The translations under genes were made by a program, and so were the position numbers. A stretch of DNA of 64,000 nucleotides, from assembly GCF_000717055.1 (NCBI RefSeq), contig NZ_JNXI01000006.1:186001-250000 (forward strand). The letters are read 5' to 3'. The notes under the pieces are model-generated. The model worked only from the letters and a program-made list of their open reading frames with translations, was not told the origin of the DNA and made no database searches. The DNA comes from Streptomyces iakyrus. Its GTDB lineage: Bacteria; Actinomycetota; Actinomycetes; Streptomycetales; Streptomycetaceae. Below, piece by piece: positions 1 through 7,849 of the stretch (the first letter of the stretch is position 1; each line of letters opens with the position of its first letter).

Positions 1-2046
1 GTTGACCAGGCGCAGCGCTTCCTGCGCGGCCCCGGCCCGGTCGGCCTCGGCCAGCGCGCGCTGCACGTTGGCCGCCTCCAGGTCCAGGTACTGGAACCAG
101 CGCGACTGCTCCCGCTCGTGCAGATGCGGCCGGGCCCGCTCGGCGAGGCGGACGCAGTGCCGCAGGTGCCGGGCGGCGGTCTCGGCGTGCTCACCGGACT
201 CGGCGAGCTTGTCACGCGCGTAGACCGCGACCGACTCCAGCAGCCGGTAGCGCGGGCCCTGCGGCCCTTCGGTGCGGACGGCCAGCGAGCGCTCCACGAG
301 CAGGCTCAGCGCGTCGAGGACGTCGGCGGCGGACACACCGCCGCTGGAGCACACGTCCTCGGCGGCCCGCAGACCGCACCCCTCGCCGAACACCGACAGC
401 CGGCGCAGCACGGTCCGTTCACGGTCGTCGAGCAGGCCCCAGCTCCAGTCAAGCGTGGCCTGCAGGGTCCGGTGGCGTGAAGGGGCGTCGCGATAGCCGC
501 TGTTGAGCACCTTGAAACGGTCATCGAGCCGGTCGTGCAGTTCCCTGATACCCAGCGACCGCACGCGGGTGGCGGCCAGTTCCAGGGCGAGCGGGATGCC
601 GTCGAGGCGCCGGCACACATCGGCGACCAGCGGGGCGGTGGTGGCGTCGAGCACGAACTCCGGGTCCGTCGCCCTGGTCCGGTCGACGAAGAGGCGTACG
701 GCCCCCGCGCTCGTCAGGGTGTCGAGGTCCGGGCCGTCCTCCGGCGGCAGGGACAGGGGCCCCACCGGATACACCGTCTCGTCACGGGTGCGCAGCGGCT
801 CCTGGCTGGTCGTCAGGATGCGCAGCTGCGGGGCCCGGTTCAGCAGCGGACCGGCCAGTTGCGCGACGGCCTTCACGACGTGCTCGCAATTGTCCAGCAC
901 GAGCAGCAGCCGCCGGCCGGCCAGCGCGTTCGCCAGACGGTCCGTGGGGCCCTTGGCGTCGTCGTCGGAGCTGCTCTCCCGGATGCCCAGCGTCGCCATG
1001 ACCTGCTCGGCCAGCGCCTCCGCGCCGGCGAACCGCTCCAGGCCCCCGGCGTCCGCGAGTTCCACCAGCCAGGTGCCGTCCCCGAACGCGCCCGCCAGGC
1101 TCTCCGCCGTGGCCTGGGCGAGGCGCGTCTTGCCGACCCCTCCCGGCCCGGTGAGCGTCACCAGGCGGCGCTGGGAGAGCAGGGTCCGGATCGCCCGGAC
1201 GTCCTGCTCGCGGCCCACCAGGGGTGAGGCCGACCCGGCCGGCCCCGGCCCCGCCTGCCCGCCGGCGGCGGACGCCGCGGGCGGCTCCGGCCGGGCCAGC
1301 ACCGGATCGTGGCGCAGGATGGCCTGCTGAAGGGCCTCCAGGGACGGGCCGGGAGTCAGCCCCAGCTCCTCGTCCAGCCGGCGCCGCAGGTCGTTGAAGC
1401 AGTCGAGCGCGTCGGAGGAGCGCCCCGCCTGGTACAGCGCCCACATCAGCGCGCCCCGCAGCCCCTCCCGTAGCGGATGCTGCGCCACCAGTTCCGTCAG
1501 CTCGCCCACGAGCAGGCTGTGCTCGCCCAACTCCAGCCGCACGGCGGCGTGTTCCTCCACCGCCGTCAGCCGCTCCTCCTCCAGGCTCGCCGCCGTCGGC
1601 CGTACGGACGGCCGGTCCGCGAACTCGGCGAAGGCGGGGCCGCGCCACAGTGCCAGCGCCTCGGTGTAGAGCGCGGCCCGCGTCACGGGATCCTCACCGG
1701 ACCGGGCCCGGGCGAGCAGTTCACGGAACCGCCCGGCGTCGAGCGCTCCGGCCGGGACGTCCAGGACGTACCCGGGCGGCCGGTGCGCGATCAGTTCGCG
1801 GCCGCCCGTCTCCGCGTCCTCCAACGCGCGCCGTAACTGGGAGACCTTGGCCTGGAGCGACGCCGCCGGCCGGACCGTGAACGTCGAGCCGCCCCACAGG
1901 TCCTCGATGAGCCGCGCCGCGGGAACGACCTGCTTGTGGTGGGCGAGCAGATCGGCGAGGAGCATACGCACCTTGACTTCGGGTACCCGCACGACACGAC
2001 TCTCGTCCGTGCGCACCTCCAGCGGCCCCAGCACCCCGAATTCCAT
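1..2046 (-). CDS. SARP/AfsR-type transcriptional regulator, 3' end outside window
   Basis: This is probably a pathway-level activator of secondary metabolism. The frame is open for 682 codons and runs off the left edge, so the C-terminus is missing. It starts MEFGVLGPLEVR, an OmpR-like winged helix. A bacterial transcriptional activation domain follows (GYVLDV near residue 94). An NB-ARC-type ATPase then shows Walker A LTGPGGVGKTRLA near residue 295 and LLLVLDNCEH near residue 384. Leucine- and alanine-rich helical repeats of TPR type begin toward the visible end. This is the AfsR/SARP-large architecture. ATG at 2046 is the only start that keeps the complete DNA-binding domain. The neighbours to the right are gene remnants, so its target genes are not apparent in the window. 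Confidence 0.9.
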   Translation of the reverse strand, partial: MEFGVLGPLEVRTDESRVVRVPEVKVRMLLADLLAHHKQVVPAARLIEDLWGGSTFTVRPAASLQAKVSQLRRALEDAETGGRELIAHRPPGYVLDVPAGALDAGRFRELLARARSGEDPVTRAALYTEALALWRGPAFAEFADRPSVRPTAASLEEERLTAVEEHAAVRLELGEHSLLVGELTELVAQHPLREGLRGALMWALYQAGRSSDALDCFNDLRRRLDEELGLTPGPSLEALQQAILRHDPVLARPEPPAASAAGGQAGPGPAGSASPLVGREQDVRAIRTLLSQRRLVTLTGPGGVGKTRLAQATAESLAGAFGDGTWLVELADAGGLERFAGAEALAEQVMATLGIRESSSDDDAKGPTDRLANALAGRRLLLVLDNCEHVVKAVAQLAGPLLNRAPQLRILTTSQEPLRTRDETVYPVGPLSLPPEDGPDLDTLTSAGAVRLFVDRTRATDPEFVLDATTAPLVADVCRRLDGIPLALELAATRVRSLGIRELHDRLDDRFKVLNSGYRDAPSRHRTLQATLDWSWGLLDDRERTVLRRLSVFGEGCGLRAAEDVCSSGGVSAADVLDALSLLVERSLAVRTEGPQGPRYRLLESVAVYARDKLAESGEHAETAARHLRHCVRLAERARPHLHEREQSRWFQYLDLEAANVQRALAEADRAGAAQEALRLVN

Positions 2047-2170
2047 GATCTCAGCGTAGCCGCCCGACGACCGGCGCGACCGGCGACGACAAGGGCTCGG
2101 CCACCGCTGCGCGGGGTGTTCCCGCAGCGTTTCCGAAGTCGTCCGAAGCGAATCCGAAGGGGCAGATGCC

Positions 2171-2520
2171 ATGGTTCCCCGAGGAATGCGGTTTCGGCGG
2201 GGGAGCGGAGGTCGGGGGCAGGTGGCCGAGAATGAGCGACTGCGGCCGGCGATCATCATCGGCAAGCATCAGGAAGGGTCGGTTCGGGCACGTCGCGGCG
2301 GAATGGCCGGCCTTCCGGGCCCGGTTGCGGCGCGACTTCGACGTCGGCGTCATAGACCTCGCCACGGCCTGGCTGCCCGACGTGATGTCCGCCGACCCCA
2401 CGGCGCCCCGCCCCCAGGCCGTGAAGGACCTCGCGCCCTGGCTGGAGGCGGCCGACGCGTTCGTGGTCGTCACCCCCGAGCACAACCAGACGTTCCCGGC
2501 GTCCCTGAAGAACGCGATCG
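2171..2520 (+). pseudogene. NADPH-dependent FMN reductase remnant (5' part, frameshifted)
   Basis: The flavodoxin-fold start is split over two frames. One frame reads PAIIIG up to about 2263, and the next continues SIRKGRFGHVAAEW. A single extra base in the run at 2261-2266 explains this. The second frame then gives a normal reductase body, including WLPDVM and the family motif PEHNQTFPASLKNAI, which ends abruptly near 2520. The C-terminal half is absent. Possible original starts are ATG 2171 or GTG 2222. The gene is therefore broken twice, by a frameshift and by loss of its 3' half at a junction with an unrelated sequence. Such reductases supply reduced flavin to two-component monooxygenases. 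Confidence 0.75.
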
Positions 2521-2706
2521 ACCGAGGCCGTGGAGATCCTCCACAACGCCAGCGGCGGCTCCGTCATCCGGCGTGACGTCCACCTCCAGCGCTTCCACCG
2601 CGACATCCAGGGCTTCTCGCTGCACGCCCTCGCCACCGCCGGCGTCAACCTCGAACTCCAGGGCCGCGTCCTGGTCGGCCTGGAGCCCGGCACCGTCTTC
2701 CTCTGA
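2521..2706 (+). pseudogene. C-terminal fragment of an acyl-CoA-dehydrogenase-fold flavin monooxygenase
   Basis: The fragment is in the +1 frame relative to the upstream reductase remnant. It begins TEAVEILHNASGGSVIRR, continues with LQRFHRDIQGFSLHALA, and ends at TGA 2706. The pattern 'ASGG-(x)n-LQRFHRD' is typical of the C-terminal helical domain of acyl-CoA dehydrogenase-like (group D) flavin monooxygenases. Only about 61 residues of an expected ~390 remain and there is no start. Reductase and monooxygenase are natural two-component partners. The simplest reading is that one deletion removed the end of the first gene and most of the second. Confidence 0.65.
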
Positions 2707-2792
2707 GTCGGCGCCCGGACCCGTCCCTTTCACCGGTGCGCCCCGCGTGCCGGTTCGTACAGCACACCACTTCGTTCTGGAGGAACACATTC

Positions 2793-3680
2793 ATGGGTGA
2801 CAACCACACCTCGGTGTCGGTGCTCGGCCTCGGCCTGATGGGGCAGGCCCTGGCCGCCGCCTTCCTGAAGGCGGGCCACGCCACCACCGTGTGGAACCGT
2901 TCGGCGGACAAGGCCGACGGCCTCGTCAAGGACGGCGCGGTCCTCGCCGCGAACCCCGCCGACGCCGTCGCCGCGAGCGACCTCGTGGTCGTGTGTGTGT
3001 CGACGTACGACGTCGTGCACGACGTCATCGGCTCGCTCGGCGACGCCCTGCGCGGCAAGACCGTCGTCAACCTGACCACCGGCTCCTCCGAGCAGGCCCG
3101 GCAGACCGCCGAGTGGGCGGAGAAGAACGGCGCCCAGTACCTCGACGGCGCCATCATGATCACCCCGCCCGGCATCGGCGCCGAGACCTCCGTCCTCTTC
3201 TACGCCGGTGACCAGGCCGTCTTCGACGCGCACGAGCCCGTCCTGAAGCTCCTCGGCGGCGGCACCACCTACCTCGGCATTGACCACGGCAAGCCCGCCC
3301 TGTTCGACGTGTCGCTGCTCGGCCTGATGTGGGGCGCCCTCAACAGCTTCCTGCACGGTGTGGCCATCGTGGAGACCGGCGGCGTCAAGGCGCAGGAGTT
3401 CCTGCCGTGGGCGCACATGTGGCTCGACGCCATCAAGATGTTCACGGCCGACTACGCCGCGCAGATCGACGCCGGCGACGAGAGGTTCCCGGCCAACGAC
3501 GCCACCCTGGAGACCCACCTGGGCGCGCTCAAGCACCTCGTCGAGGAGTCCGAGGCGCTCGGCGTCGACACCGAACTGCCCAAGTACTCCGAGGCGCTGA
3601 TGGAGGGCATCATCGCCCAGGGCCACGCCAAGAACAGCTACGCCAGCGTCGTGAAGGCATACCGCCGCCCGGCCGAGTGA
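2793..3680 (+). CDS. Imine reductase-like NAD(P)-dependent oxidoreductase
   Basis: A 295-residue enzyme of the 6-phosphogluconate/beta-hydroxyacid dehydrogenase superfamily, closest by eye to imine reductases, which reduce cyclic imines with NADPH. The N-terminal Rossmann fold begins VSVLGLGLMGQALAAAF. VVNLTTGSSEQAR and YLDGAIMITPPGIG are family blocks, and LFDVSLLGLMWG carries an Asp near residue 172 where many imine reductases place the proton-donor residue. The C-terminal helices (THLGALKHLVEESEALGV, YASVVKAYRRP) fit the domain-swapped dimer of this family. ATG 2793 follows GGAGGAAC. The upstream in-frame extension to 2736 is rejected for lack of homology. It is intact, with pseudogenes on both sides. 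Its substrate is unknown. Confidence 0.85.
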   Translation: MGDNHTSVSVLGLGLMGQALAAAFLKAGHATTVWNRSADKADGLVKDGAVLAANPADAVAASDLVVVCVSTYDVVHDVIGSLGDALRGKTVVNLTTGSSEQARQTAEWAEKNGAQYLDGAIMITPPGIGAETSVLFYAGDQAVFDAHEPVLKLLGGGTTYLGIDHGKPALFDVSLLGLMWGALNSFLHGVAIVETGGVKAQEFLPWAHMWLDAIKMFTADYAAQIDAGDERFPANDATLETHLGALKHLVEESEALGVDTELPKYSEALMEGIIAQGHAKNSYASVVKAYRRPAE

Positions 3681-3699
3681 CACCCGGCTCCGGTATTCG

Positions 3700-3868
3700 C
3701 TTCACCCGGGCGCCACCGCGCTCACCGCCGCCGCGACGGCGTCCCCCGCCGCGGCCGACGACAAGCCCTACGACGCCATCGTCGTCGGCGCCGGATACGC
3801 GGGCGGCACCGTCGCCCGCGAGCTGGGCGCGCGCGGTATGGGGGTCCTGGTCCTGGAGGCCCGCGGCC
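3700..3868 (+). pseudogene. N-terminal remnant of an FAD-dependent oxidoreductase with export signal
   Basis: The reading begins in the middle of a hydrophobic signal-like stretch (ATALTAAATASPAAADDK). It is followed by a perfect FAD/NAD dinucleotide-binding motif, YDAIVVGAGYAGGTVARELG, and VLVLEARGR, as in secreted flavin amine oxidases. The frame then leaves the family and the homology stops near 3868. No start codon with a ribosome site precedes it, because the intact imine reductase gene ends at 3680. Only about 55 residues of a protein expected to be 450-550 long remain. What is visible is the domain; the original substrate cannot be told. Confidence 0.65.
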
Positions 3869-3994
3869 GGGAGCACCGGCCCCGACAGCGCCGACTACCA
3901 CCCGCTGCGTATCGACCCCTGGCGCGTCCAGGTCCTGCGCGGCTCGGACCTGAGCAGCCGCATCTGGGCGGCCGACCCGCCGCCGCACTCCTGA
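3869..3994 (+). pseudogene. C-terminal gene fragment fused to the preceding remnant
   Basis: In a different frame from the FAD remnant, about 40 codons read as protein-like sequence (SADYHPLRIDPWRVQVLRG, then SSRIWAADP) and end at TGA 3994. The composition and the orderly codon usage suggest a true C-terminus, but I do not firmly recognise the family. A PNP-oxidase-like flavin protein is one possibility. It is the second case within 1.5 kb in which a 5' fragment meets an unrelated 3' fragment out of frame. The next intact gene starts at 4086. Confidence 0.4.
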
Positions 3995-4085
3995 CCCCGG
4001 CCGCCGGACACCCGGCCCGATTGCCCCGCCCTCCCGGCGTGCGGTTGGATCGGGGCATGAACGAGGCGGCGACCGAGGAGAGTTG

Positions 4086-4613
4086 ATGTCGGCAGAGGGG
4101 GAGCGGACGGAGAACACCTCCGCCGGCCACGCCAGCGGGCAGGCCCACCACTTCACGACCGGAGGCGGCCCTGGGTGGGGCCCGGTGCCCTCTCCGCCCC
4201 CGGACGGGCGCGTCGACGAACTCCTCGTCCTGCTCCGGGAAGTGCGGTCCGACCTCGAACGCCTGCAGAGCACGGACGACATCACCGCGCTCAGGGACGC
4301 GTGCGACGAGGCCGAGCAGGAGATCTCCCGGACGGGCCTCGTCACACCGGGCCTCGCCACCCGGCTCCGCGCCCGGCTGGCGGCGGCCGAACCGGCCCCG
4401 TCGCTCCTGGCCTCCGTCGCCACACTCGCCCAGGCGCTCGCCCAGGTGGACGGGCCCCTGGGCACTCCGGAACCCGACAGGCGGCGCTCGATGCGGCCGA
4501 AGCCCTCCGGTGCCGGGCACCCCGGCGCGTACGGGGCACCGGTGGGCCACACCCCGCCCGGCCCCAGCACCGGTTCCGACGACGACGAATGGCCCGACCC
4601 GGCCGATGGGTGA
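4086..4613 (+). CDS. Hypothetical protein, helical middle region
   Basis: A 175-residue soluble protein that I do not recognise. Residues 1-45 and 140-175 are low-complexity, rich in Gly, Pro and Asp, and probably disordered. The middle (about 45-130) is a regular helical segment beginning VDELLVLLREVRSDLERLQ and continuing to LLASVATLAQALAQ. ATG 4086 is chosen over TTG 4083 because GAGGAG at 4075-4080 is well placed. Its stop overlaps the start of the next gene by 8 bases (ATGGGTGA), so the two are probably translated together. The pairing of a small helical protein with a membrane protein suggests a two-part unit, but the role is unknown. Confidence 0.75.
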   Translation: MSAEGERTENTSAGHASGQAHHFTTGGGPGWGPVPSPPPDGRVDELLVLLREVRSDLERLQSTDDITALRDACDEAEQEISRTGLVTPGLATRLRARLAAAEPAPSLLASVATLAQALAQVDGPLGTPEPDRRRSMRPKPSGAGHPGAYGAPVGHTPPGPSTGSDDDEWPDPADG

Positions 4614-5646
4614 CATCGCCAAGGGCGTGCTGGGCGGAGCCTGGACGCTGCTGGTGGGCTGGATCCTGCCCACCGCGCTGAATCTGGCCGTCTTCCTGCT
4701 CACCGTCGCCCCGAGCCTTCGTGACCTCGGCCCGCTCGAACGGCTGCGCGGCGCCGGCGGACTCGGCACCGGCCTCACCCTGCTGACCGGCGCGCTGCTG
4801 CTCGGCCTGGTCGCCAACGCCTGCCAGAACGCGCTCTACCGGCTCCTGGAGGGGTACCTGCTGTGGCCGGCCCGGGCCTTCGAGGCGGGCTGCCGGCGCA
4901 GCCGCCGCAGCAGGGCGTTCCTCGCGGACCGGCTGACCGTGCTCCGCCTGGAGCGCCGCCGGGCCGAGCAGGGGCCGCTGCGGACCGCGGACGCCGAAGA
5001 GCTCGCCAGGCTGCTCGCCGACCCGCGCCTCGCCCGGGCCGCCGAGCGGGACCGGCGTCGTACCGCCGTCCAGCGCGGGCTGCTGCGTGAGCGGTTCGCC
5101 CGGTTCCCGATCGCCGACGACCAGATCGCCCCGACCCGGCTCGGGAACGCCATCCGCCGCTTCGAGGAGTACGGCTGGGACCGCTACCGCCTCGACACCC
5201 AGCTGTTGTGGAACGAACTCAGCGGCTGCGTCCCGGACCAGATCCGCCGCCAGAGCGAACTCGCCCGCACCAGCGTCGACTTCTTCGTCGCCCTGCTGGC
5301 CGGCCATGTCGTCGTGGTCCTGGCGGCGGCTCTCGCCCTCGTGGCCGGGGACAAGCCGGACCGCGTCGCCCTGCTGAGCACCCTCGTCGTACTCGCCGCG
5401 CTCGTGCCGGTCTGGTACCGGTCCGCGGTCACCGCGACCGACGAGTGGGCCGCCGCCGTCCGGGCCCTGGTCAACACCGGCCGCAAGCCCCTCGCGGCCT
5501 CCCTCGGTCTCGCCCTCCCGCAGACCCTCGCCGCGGAACGCGCCATGTGGACGATGGTGTCCCGGCTCTCCCGCATCCCGTACCACGAACGCGCCGCCGC
5601 CCTGGACCCCTACCGCGCGGAACCCACCACGACGGACCCCGCCTGA
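4606..5646 (+). CDS. Hypothetical membrane protein, coupled to the upstream gene
   Basis: A 346-residue protein with about four membrane segments in two pairs. One pair is near the N-terminus (WTLLVGWILPTALNLAVFLL and LTLLTGALLLGLVANA). The other is near residues 230-275 (FVALLAGHVVVVLAAALAL and LLSTLVVLAALVPVW). Between them lies a long, Arg-rich cytoplasmic stretch. ATG 4606 overlaps the previous stop, and an upstream in-frame extension would lie entirely inside the preceding gene. The family is not recognised. Context suggests function together with the 4086-4613 product at the membrane. Confidence 0.8.
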   Translation: MGDIAKGVLGGAWTLLVGWILPTALNLAVFLLTVAPSLRDLGPLERLRGAGGLGTGLTLLTGALLLGLVANACQNALYRLLEGYLLWPARAFEAGCRRSRRSRAFLADRLTVLRLERRRAEQGPLRTADAEELARLLADPRLARAAERDRRRTAVQRGLLRERFARFPIADDQIAPTRLGNAIRRFEEYGWDRYRLDTQLLWNELSGCVPDQIRRQSELARTSVDFFVALLAGHVVVVLAAALALVAGDKPDRVALLSTLVVLAALVPVWYRSAVTATDEWAAAVRALVNTGRKPLAASLGLALPQTLAAERAMWTMVSRLSRIPYHERAAALDPYRAEPTTTDPA

Positions 5647-5716
5647 CCCCGGGGCCCCGCGGACGACCGTCGACATCCGGTCGTCCGCGACGGCCGGCCG
5701 GGCCCAGGGTGCGGCC

Positions 5717-6379
5717 ATGGACTGCAGCGCCTGGCACGGCGGGTACGACACCGCCGACTCCTGGATGGCACGGCGGCTGCGGACCGTGCGGCAGCAGATC
5801 CGCCGGGCCCTCGACGACGCCCCGCCCGGGCCGCTCAAGGTGATCAGCCTGTGCGCCGGGGACGGCAGGGACCTCCTCCACGTCCTCGCCGGCCACCCCC
5901 GGCGCCACGACGTGCGGGCCAGACTGGTCGAACTGGACCCCCGCAACGTCGAGGCGGCCTCGGACGCGGCGCGCCAGGCGCACCTGGACGGGGTCGAGGT
6001 GGTGACCGGTGACGCCTCGCTCGTCGACCGCTACCAGGACCTGGCCCCGGCACATCTCGTCCTGGTCTGCGGGGTGTTCGGCAACATCACCGACGCCGAC
6101 ATCGAGCGGACCATCGGCGCCTGCACCCAGCTCTGCCAGGCCGGCGGCACCGTCGTCTGGACCCGGCACCGTGGCGAGCCCGACCGGGTGCCGCTGATCT
6201 GCCGCCGGTTCGAGAGGGAGGGCTTCGAACTGCTGTGGCTGTCCGAACCGGACGCCGGCTACGGAGTCGGAGTGCACCGGTTCACCGGCACGCCGCGGCC
6301 GCTGCGCCCCGGTCTGCGCATGTTCGAATTCGTGGGCTACGACGTGCTGCGGGACCTCCCTGGTGCGGCAACGTCGTAA
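5717..6379 (+). CDS. Class I SAM-dependent methyltransferase
   Basis: A 220-residue protein with a Rossmann-type methyltransferase core. VISLCAGDGRDLLHVL near residue 42 is motif I (normally xxxGxGxG, here CAGDGRD). ARLVELDPRN supplies the acidic residue that binds the ribose. VEVVTGDASLVDRY and LVLVCGVFGNITD are motifs II and III. The acceptor is unknown. The closing segment (GTPRPLRPGLRMFEFVGYD) is aromatic-rich. ATG 5717 is close behind the previous gene (70 bases) and may share its transcript. The assignment to the fold is secure; the substrate is not visible. Confidence 0.8.
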   Translation: MDCSAWHGGYDTADSWMARRLRTVRQQIRRALDDAPPGPLKVISLCAGDGRDLLHVLAGHPRRHDVRARLVELDPRNVEAASDAARQAHLDGVEVVTGDASLVDRYQDLAPAHLVLVCGVFGNITDADIERTIGACTQLCQAGGTVVWTRHRGEPDRVPLICRRFEREGFELLWLSEPDAGYGVGVHRFTGTPRPLRPGLRMFEFVGYDVLRDLPGAATS

Positions 6380-6596
6380 TCGCGCCGATTTTGCGGACGT
6401 GGCCTCGGCGAGGTGAGTGACGGGGCGAGCGGCGGAAGAATGATGAGAGCGACCTGGAACGGCACACCCGGAACCCGCGGGCGGAGCGATCCGCCGAACC
6501 CGCGCCGCCGGGCGAGCTCCGAGATCAGGCACGCTCCCCCGATGTGATCGGACCGTCTTCGACCGGCACGAACGCGCCGGAACGGAGGACTGACTC

Positions 6597-7658
6597 ATGG
6601 CCACCCCGCTCACCGCCGCCCGGCTCGTCGCCGCGTTGAAGGCCGAGGGCTGCGCCGTCCGCGAAGTCACCGGCTGGCGCACCAACAACCGTAACCACAA
6701 AGGTCCTTGGGGTCCCGTGCACGGCGCGATGATCCACCACACCGTCACCGGCTCCGGTACGGACGTCGTCGGACTGATCTTCCACGGCCACAGCGCCCTG
6801 CCCGGCCCGCTCGCCACCGGATGCATCACCAAGGACGGCGTCGTCCACCTCACCGGAAACGGCCGGGCCAACCACGCCGGAGGCGGTGACCGCGACGTGC
6901 TCGACGCGGTCATCGGCGAGTCCTACGGCACGTATCCGCCCCCCACGCACGAGCACGACGGCTCGGCCGGCGCCGTCGACGGCAACGCCCGCTTCTACGG
7001 CTGGGAGTGCGAGAACAGGGGCGACGGCAAGGACCCGTGGCCGCCCGCCCAGTACCTCGCCATGGTCAAGGCCACCGTCGCGATCTGCCGCGCGCACGGC
7101 TGGGGCCACAAGAGCGCCATCGGCCACCTGGAATGGAGCGACTGGAAGGTCGACCCGCGCGGATTCGACATGGCCGGCTTCCGCCGAGACGTCGCCGACG
7201 CCCTGGCCCTCCCGGCGGGCCGGTGGGAAGGAGAGGACCCCATGCCCCAGTACGTGAACCTCGGTGTCGCCGGGGAGTACCAACTCGCGCCCGGCGCCTG
7301 GGACTCGGTCGAGTTCACCGAGGAGTGGACCGACGAGACCGGCCACCACGCCACCGGCGGCAGCGTGTTCGCCCGGGGACCGGCCCGCTTCAGCGGCACC
7401 GTCAGTCTCCACATCGACGGTCTGCCGGCGGGTGCGGTCGTGCAGGCGCGCATGTCGGAGTACGAGGGCGACGAGCTCCGGACGGACCACCCGATCCACG
7501 AGATCACCGGGACCGGCGGCGGCAGCTTCGTGGTCGTCCCCGTGACCAAGCGGCTCGCCACGGGGCGCAGCATGCGGGTGCGGCTGCTGAACCAGGCCGC
7601 CGTCCCCGTCACCGTCGTGAGCGCCGTACTGACCGCGCTGGTCTGGAAGGAGACCTGA
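6597..7658 (+). CDS. N-acetylmuramoyl-L-alanine amidase (PGRP/amidase_2 fold), no signal peptide
   Basis: A 353-residue enzyme that should cleave the amide bond between muramic acid and L-Ala in peptidoglycan. Zinc-site features of the amidase_2 fold are visible: HGAMIHHTVTG (His47/48), GRANHAGGG, and GHLEWSDWKVDPRGFD, where His and Asp/Lys complete the site. Residues from about 215 form a separate beta-rich domain (YVNLGVAGEYQLAPGAWDSV onward) of unknown binding role. No signal peptide or membrane segment is present. This is unusual for a housekeeping amidase but normal for phage endolysins and tail-associated lysins. ATG 6597 follows GGAGGA. No other phage gene is nearby, so it may be a domesticated lysin. 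Confidence 0.85.
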   Translation: MATPLTAARLVAALKAEGCAVREVTGWRTNNRNHKGPWGPVHGAMIHHTVTGSGTDVVGLIFHGHSALPGPLATGCITKDGVVHLTGNGRANHAGGGDRDVLDAVIGESYGTYPPPTHEHDGSAGAVDGNARFYGWECENRGDGKDPWPPAQYLAMVKATVAICRAHGWGHKSAIGHLEWSDWKVDPRGFDMAGFRRDVADALALPAGRWEGEDPMPQYVNLGVAGEYQLAPGAWDSVEFTEEWTDETGHHATGGSVFARGPARFSGTVSLHIDGLPAGAVVQARMSEYEGDELRTDHPIHEITGTGGGSFVVVPVTKRLATGRSMRVRLLNQAAVPVTVVSAVLTALVWKET

Positions 7659-7849
7659 GCACCGCCCTCCGGGAGACGATTGCCCGCCCGCGCACGTATA
7701 CCCGGGCATGAACCGAAGCGAGCCACGTCCGTTACGAGTTGAACGAACGCACGGCCCTGTGATTAGGGTGCGGGCGATGTTCTGCGCGCACCCCACTCCC
7801 TTACTCCCGGCCGCCAGAGGCACCCACGCCTCCCGTTGCGGGAGGTCCC

